From the NCBI GenBank assembly GCA_021927905.1, contig BLLK01000047.1, forward strand, positions 3,224,001 to 3,288,000: 64,000 nucleotides of DNA. Direction: 5' to 3'. The position numbers and the translations under genes were made by a program. Origin of the DNA: Chaetoceros tenuissimus. Its lineage: Eukaryota > Bacillariophyta > Thalassiosirophyceae > Chaetocerotales > Chaetocerotaceae. Position 1 is the stretch's first letter. The number at the start of each line of letters is the position of its first letter. Below, piece by piece: positions 33,542 to 43,406 of the stretch. The notes beneath the pieces are model-generated. The model was not told the origin of the DNA and searched no databases. It worked only from the letters and a program-made list of their open reading frames with translations.

Positions 33542-33611
33542 TATAGAGCTCTTGCTAGGGCATCTTATATCGCATTATTTCTAAATATTTGATTACTTTA
33601 TTGGCTCCTTT

Positions 33612-35789
33612 TTAAATCGCATGATCGTCTAACACCTTATATTCCTTTTCAAGGCTTCTATACCTTTCTTCGTGTTCTGCGCATGCAATTTCCAAAGCCT
33701 CAATTGTATCGTTCTTCGCAGCAAGATCGAAATCAATCTGTTCCAAATGATCATTTAGTTTCTGTATCTCGTCCCTGATTGATAATTCGGTTTCTTTTAG
33801 AGTTTTTGTGATATTTTCAATTAATTCCTCAGTGTTGTTTGTGTTTTCTGCAGCAACCTCTCCTTCCACAGCCTCTCCACTGGATTGAGCAGAGTTATCA
33901 GATTCATTTTCATAGTCTTTTTTGTTCTCTGTTTCATCTTGAATTGTACGCGAAACATTTTGAAGTTTTTGCTCCAAGAGTTTTATTGACACCTTCATTT
34001 CCTCTTGAACAAGAGCAATTTTGGTTGCAACTCGTCGTACAGGAAGCGTGTCATTCTTTTTACCTTCACTATCAACCGCATCGTCATCAGTTTTTAAGTT
34101 TTTGAACATCTTCTCTAATTTGAACATTGAGTTATCCAACATTTCGTTTGTCATCTGCATACTGCGAACCATATATTCATTTGATATACCTCTTTGCGCT
34201 CCTACCATACTACCTCTGTCATTCTTTTGTTTCAGCAATGCAAACATTTTATTTTCAAGACTAGAAATATGGCTATCTTTTCTTTCAAGCTGTTTACTTA
34301 ATACGTCCATCAAAGATTTGTGTTCAATTTCTTGCTTCTCGAGGGCTTCCTTCACTGCCGAAGCAATTGCATCCTTGACAACTTCCTTCTCAAGAATATC
34401 ACCATCTTCATTTATGGCAGTTTCATTTGCAGTTGATGGCACAGAACCTGAACCAATGGATTGCTCATCGACGGAAGTATTAAGCATATTAGTAGAAGCT
34501 GAAGGGACACCACTGACAGTATGACTTCTTTTGTGACCCTTCTTCCCTTTCTTGAATAGGAGTTCTCTACTTTTACTCAATGACTCCTCCAAACTTTGGA
34601 TTGTACGCTCTTGTTTTGATATTTTTTCATTCAATCTCTTCTCGAGATCTTGCATCTCCAGTGCCATTGTATGTTGGTCTTTCTCAGAGTCACGTTCCAA
34701 TATAGCATACTTCATCGCAAGGTCTCTATTCACTTTTTCTACACGTTCTCTTTTTGATCTTTCATTTTTTACACTTGCTTCTAAGTCCATATAGTAACCT
34801 TTGTCAATCTGTATGATGCTCGAAGAAGCAGTAGGTATGATTTTTGGTTCAATTTCATCTTTAGTCTCTTCAGTACTTGGAGGTGAATCCTCGGTATTTT
34901 CGCTTTCACCATCCTTGCTTCCTTCATTCTCCTCTTTTGTAGAACTTTCAGCTTCTTTTGATTCTTCGTTACCCAAGATCTTCTCGACATCTTTTGAATC
35001 TGCGATTGCAGCACCACTATTGATACCTTCATTATTAATTACTCGGAAGTGGTGCTCCAAGACTGCCAATTTCAGATTCCGTTCTTCCACTTCCTTTTCT
35101 TGGAGAATAAGCAGCTCACGTTTTTCAATTAATTCACTCTCAAAGGTGTTTGCTTGATTTTTCAGCATCTTATTCTCTTGCTCAAGATATTTTAAACCCT
35201 GTTTGAGCTGTTTAATTAGATTTTTCTGAGCATCTTCAATGGAAAGAGTTGTATATGTATTATCTTCAGATAAAGATTCTCCACCATCTGCGCTTTTGGA
35301 TTGTAGGAGTTCTCTTTGCTTTGCCACCTTTTCTTCATACTCCTTCACCAAATCTTCTGCCGTCAAATTGGTATCAATCTTTGGAACTGGTAGACTTTCC
35401 ACATGCTTTGCTTGTCGCACACGATCTACTTTCTTTGCATTTGAAATCATTTTGCTGAAATTAGTCGATATTTTTAGATCACTCTTTTGGTCAAAATCTG
35501 GCTCTTCAATGACATTATCACATGAGGAAATAGGTACAAAATCTGGCATCGGGGCAAATGTAAAGTTGTCTGAGTAGGAAGCTATATTTTGCGAATGAGA
35601 TGATGTGCTATGCGCCGTTGTAGTTGCTGCTTCCTCTTGCACTTGATTTGTTTGCATATGATCGTTATTATTACTGGCCTGCGATCTCTTTTGCTGAATA
35701 GCAGCAGCTGCATTTCGGGCATGCCGAAGTGGCTTCCATCCTCCTTTGCCAGATGGCGATTGACCGTTTCTTACTTTTCGAATGTGCAT
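33612..35789 (-). CDS. Coiled-coil protein of unknown function
   Basis: Intronless, 725 aa. A basic N-terminus (G-K-G-G-W-K-P-L-R-H-A-R) is followed by low-complexity Asn/Thr/Ser sequence and then, from about residue 130, long heptad-patterned helices rich in Glu, Lys, Leu and Gln, broken by acidic linkers near 275-310 and a Ser-rich segment near 430. It resembles cytoskeletal or centrosomal scaffold proteins in composition only. Convergent with the preceding gene (70 bp apart). No enzymatic motif. Confidence 0.65.
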   Translation of the reverse strand: MHIRKVRNGQSPSGKGGWKPLRHARNAAAAIQQKRSQASNNNDHMQTNQVQEEAATTTAHSTSSHSQNIASYSDNFTFAPMPDFVPISSCDNVIEEPDFDQKSDLKISTNFSKMISNAKKVDRVRQAKHVESLPVPKIDTNLTAEDLVKEYEEKVAKQRELLQSKSADGGESLSEDNTYTTLSIEDAQKNLIKQLKQGLKYLEQENKMLKNQANTFESELIEKRELLILQEKEVEERNLKLAVLEHHFRVINNEGINSGAAIADSKDVEKILGNEESKEAESSTKEENEGSKDGESENTEDSPPSTEETKDEIEPKIIPTASSSIIQIDKGYYMDLEASVKNERSKRERVEKVNRDLAMKYAILERDSEKDQHTMALEMQDLEKRLNEKISKQERTIQSLEESLSKSRELLFKKGKKGHKRSHTVSGVPSASTNMLNTSVDEQSIGSGSVPSTANETAINEDGDILEKEVVKDAIASAVKEALEKQEIEHKSLMDVLSKQLERKDSHISSLENKMFALLKQKNDRGSMVGAQRGISNEYMVRSMQMTNEMLDNSMFKLEKMFKNLKTDDDAVDSEGKKNDTLPVRRVATKIALVQEEMKVSIKLLEQKLQNVSRTIQDETENKKDYENESDNSAQSSGEAVEGEVAAENTNNTEELIENITKTLKETELSIRDEIQKLNDHLEQIDFDLAAKNDTIEALEIACAEHEERYRSLEKEYKVLDDHAI

Positions 35790-35894
35790 AGTCTAATCTT
35801 TGCTTATTGGCTGATTTGTTTTAGAGCTTATGTCAATGATTTCCAATTTCAGGTTCCAACTATGGCAGTGTCTGTCACCAGTGATCTGACTGAA

Positions 35895-35976
35895 AACGCT
35901 AAGCTTAATTTGGAGACAACAATACACTCAATCACAACGCTAAGCTTAATTTGGAGACAACAATACAATCAATCAC
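35895..35976. repeat. 41-bp tandem repeat, two copies
   Basis: Copies at 35895-35935 and 35936-35976 differ at one base (40 of 41 identical) and abut exactly. The high identity suggests a recent duplication about 100-190 bp upstream of the coiled-coil gene start, within its likely promoter or leader. Confidence 0.85.
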
Positions 35977-36164
35977 TGTAGCTCTCGAATAAGACTTCAC
36001 TCGAACTTTACGAGATGAGCTAATAATGTAGACAATGAAGTCTTTCCTCTTCTTCCACCACCACTTTCACTTCTTGTATGTCATCATCACACACTCACAT
36101 TAAAATTTTCTTGGAGGTTCATCTTTGGTGCACATTCATCTTGTTTTTCCGCGCTCCCTATCAA

Positions 36165-36172
36165 TGACGTCA
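36165..36172. promoter_or_regulatory. CRE-like palindrome TGACGTCA
   Basis: Perfect 8-bp palindrome 376 bp upstream of the coiled-coil gene start. Same motif as at 2363 and 41779. Function inferred from motif only. Confidence 0.3.
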
Positions 36173-36301
36173 TCCACGAAAGAATTAGCTCGAGTGTCAT
36201 AGTTCAAGATTAAGGGATATCTAAATGAGATGAAATATGGAAGTATAAAATGAAACACATCTATATGAAACAAGAGAATAGAGTATGATTACAAAATAAA
36301 G

Positions 36302-37710
36302 CTATGACAAAGTAAAGGATTTGTCCTTTCCCATCCATGACTCTAACTTGATCTTTCGTAAAGCTTCTATTGGTTTGGCTTGTAGAATCACTTCGTTTTT
36401 ATCCAAATTCCGTAGATCGCTCCAAGAAGGTGGTAATTTCAGTGCATCAAATTTGTCTTTGTAAGCTGGAGCTATAATGACGACATCAACTGAAAAAGTA
36501 TCCAACAATTTCGTGATTTGATCATTGCATTGCACATCATCTTCCTCACAACTGACAATGACATTTTCAATAACAATAGCATTTGTTCCAAGAGCACTCG
36601 TGAATTTCTCACAGACTCCTTTTGATGGTGCTACTACTGCTACTCTCGGTCGCACCATAAAGACTGGAGTGGAGCCAGTGAAAGAATCGACATCCGGTTG
36701 ATCATACCAATATCCTGCGCCAGCATTTACAAAAGGGTGAAAAATACCACAATCCGTGATTGTGACAGGTTGAATAGGCTTTTCATTCGATGGATCTACA
36801 TCAACGTTTCTCTCAATAGCATCTAGAACATCTAATCCGCTTACAACTCTCCCAAAGACAACATGCTTTCCATCGCATTGTGGAATTTTTTCAGCCAACG
36901 TAATGAAGAACTGCGAGGTGTTTGAATTCTTCCCACTATTGCCCATGGAAACAATTCCCCTTTCATCGTGTTTCAATGCCAAACCCCCTCTCTCATCCTT
37001 GAATTTTTTCCCATACACTGATTCGCCACCACTTCCATTACCAAAAACAAAGTCTCCGCCTTGAATAAGTTTATTTGGGATATAACGATGAATAATACTA
37101 TCTTTATACGTCAAAGGCTTTCCACAATCGCCAATAGGAGGGGGCTTTACTTTTTTACTTGAGTTTGGTTCTCTACAATATAATGAATTATTTCCATTCG
37201 CACAAAGAGTTGCAAAATTTTCACATGCCAATGGAGAATCTTTCCAAAAGAGTTCAATGACAATTCTATTTCCATGTGGTGCTGGAGCCTTTACTTCGAT
37301 TCCTTTTGTTTCACCTAGCTTTTCGCTCCATTCTAGTTCAGCATAGCAGTTATAAGTAATCATTATTGTTGCAGCACAATTACATTATGGTTGGAACATT
37401 TGGGCTTTTAAATTGCTTACTTACCATGGTCCGACTCAATTAAATCTTTGATACGAGAAAGTTCACTACCTCCCAGTTTCCGCAAATCAGAGGAGAAGCC
37501 ATATCTAGTATCTGTTGCATGGACAAAAGCAGCAGCTAGTCCAAATTTTGACCTATGATTGCTTTTAATTGTTATTTCAGCATAGAAGAGTGAGTAAATC
37601 TTCCTGTATGAAGTATGGAGATTAGAAATTTTTATTGCCATCTATGAGACTTACTCTATATCGATATCAATGTAGCAAAACTTGCAATTATTTTCGTTCA
37701 CCTCAGGCAT
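36302..37710 (-). CDS. Cyclophilin-type peptidyl-prolyl isomerase with extra C-terminal domain
   Basis: Exons 37710-37655, 37603-37425 and 37332-36302, 421 aa. Joined start reads C-Y-I-D-I-D-I-E, the first cyclophilin strand, but about 55 residues are inserted before the second strand G-N-R-I-V-I-E-L-F. The core has I-I-H-R-Y-I-P (catalytic Arg), I-Q-G-G-D-F, G-N-S-G-K-N-S-N-T-S-Q-F-F-I and D-G-K-H-V-V-F-G-R-V. The usual Phe and Trp of the drug pocket are replaced. Cyclophilins isomerise X-Pro bonds. After the core, about 120 residues with alternating strands and helices (R-V-A-V-V-A-P-S, V-D-V-V-I-I-A-P-A-Y) look like an alpha/beta fold I cannot name. No targeting peptide is visible. Confidence 0.85.
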
Positions 37711-38205
37711 TCCTATGAATTTTTCCTATTTCCTATGAGATCAAACCAACTACAATCAGTACTTTCTAGATACACTAGGTAGCAATCATCATGTATGTGT
37801 CAGAAGCTTGAGCATGGTACATCATAACAAACATAACAAAAATGAATGCAGTCGCAGTCGGAAGGATGTTTTCATGAATTTGCTCTTTTCTTCCCTTTTT
37901 TATCATTTTTATACTCACATTAATAATTTGATTGGCTGAGAGAGCTGGCGGAATCATTTTCGTGCGTGGCGCACTAAAAAGGCAAGACACAGGCCTGATC
38001 CACAATGGTTTTCTCACGTAAATCCATAACACTAATGCAATTTCATCTACAAAGGTCTGTACCATCTGTACCGTAATCAAGATCTCCTCACACATCGTTT
38101 CACTCTTCTTATTTTCCGCAACAAGCAATTGTTCTTTGAAGCTATCATCTATTGACGCCCAATATACAAATCTCTTATTTATCTCCAAACCAAGAAACAA
38201 AGAAT
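37711..38205. promoter_or_regulatory. Divergent intergenic region, cyclophilin and ClpS genes
   Basis: 495 bp between the two starts. A minus-strand open frame of 141 codons (38200-37775) overlaps the ClpS leader but has no family resemblance. No other feature. Confidence 0.4.
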
Positions 38206-38706
38206 ATGAATCGCCTAATCAATACTCTCGCTACTTTCTTTATGGTGCTTGCTGCACTTTTCTCATCTGCTTCGGCTTTTGCTCCTCAAAATGTAAATAA
38301 TGTATCCACTAGAATATCAACTGAGATCGCTCCTACTGCTCTCTATATGTCCACCGTTCTTGATAGACCCACTGTAAATCCAGGTGTAGGATCTCCTGCT
38401 GTACTAGACGCACCATCCACTACAAGAAAATCTGATCCTTCAAAAGAACGCAAATTTACTGGATCTGAGTCATGGGAGGTACGCATCTACAACGACGGGA
38501 AGAACACTCGTGAATTTGTGGCTCGTTGCCTTGTTCAGATTGTTGGACACAGTGAACTTACTGCTTTCCAAACGATGATGCAAGCGCATCAAAACGGTAT
38601 TGCAGTTGTAGGTAGATATGCTTATGAAGTTGCAGAAATGTATTTCGGGGAGCTCAAGAAGAATGGAATCGTGTGTGATCTTGTTCCAGTAGAAGAAGAA
38701 CAGTAG
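38206..38706 (+). CDS. CLPS: Plastid ClpS, adaptor of the Clp protease
   Basis: 166 aa, single exon. The signal peptide ends in S-A-S-A-F-A-P, the diatom plastid-import signature, then a short transit region to about residue 55. The ClpS core follows: V-R-I-Y-N-D-G-K-N-T-R-E-F-V, F-Q-T-M-M-Q-A-H-Q-N-G-I-A-V-V-G, E-V-A-E-M-Y-F-G-E-L-K. ClpS binds N-degron substrates and hands them to ClpC/ClpP in the plastid stroma. The binding-pocket Asn-Asp and Met-x-x-His are present, so function is expected to be standard. Confidence 0.93.
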   Translation: MNRLINTLATFFMVLAALFSSASAFAPQNVNNVSTRISTEIAPTALYMSTVLDRPTVNPGVGSPAVLDAPSTTRKSDPSKERKFTGSESWEVRIYNDGKNTREFVARCLVQIVGHSELTAFQTMMQAHQNGIAVVGRYAYEVAEMYFGELKKNGIVCDLVPVEEEQ

Positions 38707-39201
38707 GAACACCATGACTGTTTTCAACTTTTGAGCGGGAATTGCGTCTTCAAGTCATGTCACAATTATTTTGAGGCTCCAGGAAGGATTTGTGCATTTC
38801 TGTAGAAAGGGATTGATTGTATGAATAGACGCTTCCACACTTCTTTCTTGGAGTCAATGGTTTGGGGATCTATTCTCGGGAAAAGGTTGGGAACACGAAT
38901 AAAAAATAGAAGAAGGCTTCTCTATAGTTATGATTCGATAATGTAAATTGCATTTAGTTTATAAGTACTTTTTGTTTGATGCCTGTTCGTATTACTTCTG
39001 GGTATTTCTTCAAGTCTTGGTGTTGGTGTTCAAGTCGTCTGTACCATCTCTCAATACCCTGAACTTTTTGGAAACTAGGAAATAGGTAGGGAGGAGATGA
39101 TAGGAATAGAATTATTTCAATCAGATTTTTCTCAAACAAAAGAATTTCTTTCACACAAGTTGCTTTATACACAAATAATAATAAAGAGCTTATCCCTAAT
39201 T
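38707..39201. other. Convergent 3' region with a possible extra exon
   Basis: 495 bp between convergent stops. On the minus strand, 39074-38954 follows a strong acceptor (pyrimidine tract then CCTAG) and encodes 39 charged residues with E-R-W-Y-R-R-L-E-H before a stop. It may be an alternative last exon of the oxygenase gene. Otherwise nothing. Confidence 0.35.
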
Positions 39202-40077
39202 TTATACGAATGCTTCACCAAGTCTAATACTCAGGTTTTCGTACGTCTTCACAGTATTACCCAATGGCCCTTTTGCTTTCATTGCCATTTCGTCATCACT
39301 TGGAGCCTTTTCGATATTCTTCGGCCTCCTACCATTGGCATTTACAGCCAAAGCATATCTTTTACCTGATAGAACTCTATCTGCCTTGTGGAAATGTGTG
39401 ACATTTGCATAAAGAAGAGTGTTGAATTTTGTATTGACAAAGAGCGCCTCATTTGCAAGGTTTGAAGAAAACAAGTTGTAGTTCGAGACGCAGAAGCCAT
39501 ATTTATCATCGCATCGATCCGTATACTCTGCACTTCTAGACCCCTTTTTGAATGCAACAGAATCAATTATATAAAAGTCACCTCCTTCATATGTCTCGTT
39601 GTAGCCATAAAATACAGCTCCCATTATTGGAAACACCAATTTATGCTCTGTAGCTAAAACCTCTTCATCTCGATCTGTGTGCCATACAACGCCACCACTT
39701 CTCATTGAAGAATCATTGATATTACACCAGTATTCATAAGCTGTAGCTTGTTTCCAATAAGGTGTATCTTTGTATATTTTTACTGTGAGCTCTTCAAAGA
39801 TATTGTTTGGTTCATTCTCCGGATAATACCAAAATCTTGATTCTGACGCTGATGAAATTTTATCGCAAGCTTCCCATAAAGTTTTATTATTGACTTTTGC
39901 TATGAAATCTGGATCTTTCAAGAAGTCTTCAACAACAGAAACTTGTAGCTGCTTTTTGAGTAACTCTTGAGACAAACTACGATAGGTATCATTGATGTAA
40001 GGCGTCAGAGCTGCGAGAATTACAACAATAATTGTGGGAACTAAGAGAACACTCTTTTTTGTTTGGACTTCACTCAT
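39202..40077 (-). CDS. 2-oxoglutarate/Fe(II) oxygenase-like membrane protein (prolyl 4-hydroxylase type)
   Basis: 291 aa. A single membrane anchor at residues 10-27 after a short polar start gives a type II orientation. The catalytic domain has W-H-T-D-R-D-E (H-x-D iron ligands), Y-E-G-G-D-F-Y-I, and T-H-F-H-K-A-D-R-V-L-S-G-K-R-Y-A-L (distal His and the Arg/Lys that binds 2-oxoglutarate). This matches prolyl 4-hydroxylase-type enzymes of the secretory pathway; in diatoms a cell-wall protein substrate is possible but unproven. An alternative splice from 39245 (GTACGA donor) to 39074 would replace the last 15 residues with 40 others. Confidence 0.78.
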   Translation of the reverse strand: MSEVQTKKSVLLVPTIIVVILAALTPYINDTYRSLSQELLKKQLQVSVVEDFLKDPDFIAKVNNKTLWEACDKISSASESRFWYYPENEPNNIFEELTVKIYKDTPYWKQATAYEYWCNINDSSMRSGGVVWHTDRDEEVLATEHKLVFPIMGAVFYGYNETYEGGDFYIIDSVAFKKGSRSAEYTDRCDDKYGFCVSNYNLFSSNLANEALFVNTKFNTLLYANVTHFHKADRVLSGKRYALAVNANGRRPKNIEKAPSDDEMAMKAKGPLGNTVKTYENLSIRLGEAFV

Positions 40078-40598
40078 TGAGTTTATGTTTACAGTGGTAT
40101 TGAGATGCTATATGAAATTGACTAGGAAGTTACGGTACTACACTGTTACACTTTTGATTATCATCTTTTTCATGTTTTTTCCGCAACAACGCTCCAGTGA
40201 AAAAATGAGGCAAGATTCGGGTAGATTCCATGACACCTGAAGACACGATAAATAGCCTAGGGTGTCATCCAGTCACTCGTCATTGTAAAAGTATTCAATG
40301 CAGTTCCCTACGTTCCTAAATTTACAATAAATTGAGACGTAGAAACGTCTTCCATAAAATTGAACTGATTAAATATATTGTATTGGTGCTGGTCAAGTTT
40401 TCTTTATTCATTTTGCGAAGAAGCAAAATACGTATGGTGTTACAACTTTTATTATTTGAACTAATTTTATCCTATGAAAAATCAATAGACAATAGAATAA
40501 ATAATCCAATGATGTTCTTTGTTCAAAAATAATTCCCTTCCTAAATACTATTCCTAAGCGATCTACTCTACCATGCCTTTGCAATAACAATATTTTGT
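40078..40598. other. Intergenic region, no gene seen
   Basis: 521 bp between two minus-strand genes. A 6-bp hairpin with an AGAA loop (AGACGT 40335-40340, ACGTCT 40345-40350) is the only structure noticed. Strongly A+T-rich to the right. Confidence 0.45.
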
Positions 40599-41633
40599 TC
40601 AATTGTCTTCTTGTGGCAACTTATCTCCTTCCCAAGTCTTCCATTCACTTCCCTTTGGCGCAACCCTTTTCTCCTCATAGTCGGTCTTGGAGACCTCATC
40701 CCAGTTTGTACTCAAACAAGTTCCACCAGATGTCTGAAACGACTTGATCATTGCCCGACGTGTATCATCATTTGCATTCTTGTAAATATCTGAAAACAAT
40801 TTGTTCACAGCAGCATCACCCTCTGGCTTTTCATTCTCTTCTTCCATTGTAATATCTCTTTCAATAGCATTCCAATCCTTGTGAGAAGCATATGGTCTAT
40901 TTTTACTAGTGTCTGAAACATTATTTGACTGGGATGTTTCCTTCTTTGCTTTACCGAATAAATCATCCCATTCATTCTGTTCCACCTTTCGGAGTTTGAT
41001 CAAAACTTTTTCATCTTTGTAAACCACTTTACACTTTTCAACATTGACTAATGCGAATAGATTCCCACTAATGACTGTAAAGGATGTCCCCTCCTTTTCG
41101 AAAAGTACAGTAAGTTTATCAGGTTGAAAGTCGACAGTGAGTTGATCCGGTGATGCATTCTTTTCAAGAATGGAGATTGTCATGACGGTATCTGATTGGT
41201 AGTACTGGTATTTTGGACAGGTTGGTAACTTCTTTTTGTTTGTAGTAACAGTGGAAGTTGCTTTTGGAACGGGTGCTGCAAATTGATTAGCTTTTTCAAA
41301 TCTCGATTGACATGCTTGCAATTCCCCCTTGAGTAGGATGGTCTTGATTGAGTCTTGCTCTTCAACAATCTCCAAAGCCTTTTTTGCATCATTCATTGCT
41401 CCGCTATAGTTTTTTAGATTGATGCGTGCTTCACTTCTATGGGAATAGATTCGAAATAGAATGCCTAGGTTGAGAGCATTTTCATTGTTTTCAATCGACG
41501 ATAGTGCTTGTGAATAGCTATTTTCTGCACTTTCGTAGTCGCTGCAAATGAGAAAGGTGTTGCCCTGGTCTAGCAGAGATAGAGCCATAGAATGTGCAGT
41601 TGCTAATGATTCGTCGATTGATGAAGACTCCAT
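40599..41633 (-). CDS. SGT1: Co-chaperone SGT1
   Basis: 344 aa, single exon. Three TPR helix pairs (about 10-110), a CS domain (about 145-228) beginning Y-Q-Y-Y-Q-S-D-T-V-M-T-I-S-I, and an SGS domain (about 262-344) with D-W-N-A-I-E-R-D-I and G-D-A-A-V-N-K-L-F-S-D-I-Y, ending G-S-E-W-K-T-W-E. Order and size match SGT1 of plants and animals. SGT1 works with HSP90 and SKP1 in SCF ubiquitin ligase and kinetochore assembly. A CRE palindrome lies 146 bp upstream. Confidence 0.94.
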   Translation of the reverse strand: MESSSIDESLATAHSMALSLLDQGNTFLICSDYESAENSYSQALSSIENNENALNLGILFRIYSHRSEARINLKNYSGAMNDAKKALEIVEEQDSIKTILLKGELQACQSRFEKANQFAAPVPKATSTVTTNKKKLPTCPKYQYYQSDTVMTISILEKNASPDQLTVDFQPDKLTVLFEKEGTSFTVISGNLFALVNVEKCKVVYKDEKVLIKLRKVEQNEWDDLFGKAKKETSQSNNVSDTSKNRPYASHKDWNAIERDITMEEENEKPEGDAAVNKLFSDIYKNANDDTRRAMIKSFQTSGGTCLSTNWDEVSKTDYEEKRVAPKGSEWKTWEGDKLPQEDN

Positions 41634-42388
41634 GATTTGATTATTTATTTTTTAATAGTTGTGGTAATGAGGAATTGGTGAGGGTTTCGTCTCATTTTTC
41701 TTTTAGCTTCTACGAGTATTGCCATCTACCCTCGGTTCATCATTGTAAACTGTCATTTAGCCTATTTGACAGTCTTTTTGACGTCAACAGATTTTCCCTG
41801 TCATTGGTCTACGTAATTGCCTCTACCTTAAACATTGCATACATCAGAGCAAGCTATTGATCAGAGAATGACAATGCTTTATCAACAACTCCATCATTTA
41901 TAAGTACTTCCTTTAGAAGCGGTAATGCACTTTCTATTTCTTCTCGGTTGTCATTGGTTGTTTTTTCTCGGTGTGCAATGAAATTGCTCAGTCAAACTCA
42001 GAAGACAAAGCTACTGCATCAATATGGTCGGTAACTATTCACAAATAAATGACGAATCGAATTTCTCCCCAAATAAAATTAAAAATAACTATCAAGACAA
42101 CAGCTGCTTCGATGATGCCAGCATAAAAATAGTACAATCAATCTAAAGACTTTGCATTTTACTAGTTAGCCTATAATTGCATACAGCAATTATTGTCTAC
42201 AAAGCTTCTTGACTAATAAATCTATTGACTTTCAATATTCATTCTATTTCACATTTGATTTTACAAAGCAACGACACAACTCAAATTGCTTGAATCAGGT
42301 GGGGTACAATGACTTGATTTCCGCTGTCCAAAATCTCCAAGCATGTACATTCATTTCCATTGTCGAGTTTCAAAAACAGAAAAGAGGT
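41634..42388. other. Intergenic region with a possible decayed coding remnant
   Basis: 755 bp. On the minus strand 41988-41854 encodes 44 residues ending at TAG with an acidic Leu-rich helix (E-E-I-E-S-A-L-P-L-L-K-E-V-L), and just upstream a second frame (42035-41991, T-D-H-I-D-A-V-A-L-S-S-E-F-D) stops at 41990. They are in different frames. This may be a gene remnant or an unrecognised last exon. The CRE palindrome at 41779 lies here too. Confidence 0.35.
41779..41786. promoter_or_regulatory. CRE-like palindrome TGACGTCA
   Basis: Perfect 8-bp palindrome 146 bp upstream of the SGT1 start. Position in a proximal promoter makes it the best regulatory candidate of the three intergenic copies. 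Function inferred. Confidence 0.4.
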
Positions 42389-42981
42389 TTAGAGAACACG
42401 TGATCTCTTGGAAGCTCTCTCGACGGCATCATCATCTAAAACAATAATCTCATCATCGTCATCATCCTCGGAATCATCTAAAACGACAATCTCCTGTTGA
42501 CCCTTGTTGACAACTGGTACTATATCATCATCTTCTTCCTTATCATCATCATTCAATAGATTTTCAACTTTGGGTTGTTTCGTATGCAAATGTAGAATTT
42601 TACTAAATCGTTTATGACCCCCCATCAAATCAGATAGCTTGCGTGAACCAGATTTCAATTCTCTACCTAGATAGAATAATCGTTGATTTTGAGGCATGAT
42701 TGGTGCACCTCGTAGTTTCGATATTGAAGTAGTAGCTTGTATTTGTGTTTTGAGGTCAGTCAATGTAGATGCCATGCTAATGTTTTCCAACTTTGGAGCG
42801 TGGCAGCAATGAAATAGTCAAATTTTCAATAAATGAATCGAATTGCGAATGATGGAACAAGAGAAAAAGGAGTCAGAAAGGATTATTCAATTTCATACAT
42901 TGGACTAATAGAACATGAGCTTACCTCGTGCTTGGATCCATCGTGTGAAAAGATGATCGTGATGGAGTTCTTTGAGCTCAT
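42389..42981 (-). CDS. Ubiquitin-like protein with tandem SUMO-interacting motifs
   Basis: Exons 42981-42925 and 42790-42389 (134-nt intron, phase 0), 152 aa. The first exon, I-T-I-I-F-S-H-D-G-S-K-H-E, is strand 1-2 of a ubiquitin fold. It continues L-T-D-L-K-T-Q-I-Q and P-Q-N-Q-R-L-F-Y-L-G-R-E-L (about residues 1-88), resembling UBL domains of Wss1/WLM-type proteins, but no protease domain follows. The C-terminal tail is very acidic and has E-I-V-V-L-D-D-S-E and E-I-I-V-L-D-D-D, two classical SIM cores followed by acidic residues, then a basic K-R-S-R end. It lacks a C-terminal Gly-Gly, so it is not a conjugated modifier. Likely a nuclear adaptor linking proteasome/Cdc48 and SUMO systems (inference). 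Confidence 0.75.
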
Positions 42982-43406
42982 TGTTTCGTTTCTACTAAAG
43001 GGCCTATTTGAAAAATGAAATGGTGTTCTCTTTGGTTTCTACACTTTGGGGATCCGCCGCTGCTGAATCCTCTTCTATTTTGTGCTTGTGTTATGGTCAA
43101 TATGCAGAGTTGATTGAAACAATGATTGTTTGAATCTACTATTAGAGTCACCCGAGGAGAAAGAGAGACGAGACTAGAGAGTTCTAAACGAGCTTCTTTT
43201 TGCTTTGATTGCTCATGGTACTTGTGTACGTACTTACATGTACCAGCTCGACCCCTTGTCTACCAGCCACTCAAAATCGCAAACAAACTCAAATTTTCTT
43301 TTTCTTTTCTACTATTGCAATAGTGTAATAATAGATTTTTTTTTATAATCAATCAAATTCAAAGAAAGAACCATAACAACGATATATCCAAACACTCACA
43401 GCAACC
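42982..43406. promoter_or_regulatory. Divergent promoter region, UBL-SIM and DHX37 genes
   Basis: 425 bp between the starts. The right end is strongly A+T-rich with T tracts (43300-43345). No gene is visible. Confidence 0.4.

Larger units (their letters stand above)
35790..36301. other. Intergenic region with tandem repeat and CRE palindrome
   Basis: 512 bp upstream of the coiled-coil gene and downstream of the cyclophilin gene. Contains a 41-bp tandem repeat and TGACGTCA at 36165-36172. Short frames here do not look coding. Confidence 0.5.

Noticed and set aside
37775-38200. 141-codon minus-strand ORF upstream of ClpS
   Set aside because: No family resemblance, overlaps the ClpS leader region, and composition is not clearly coding.
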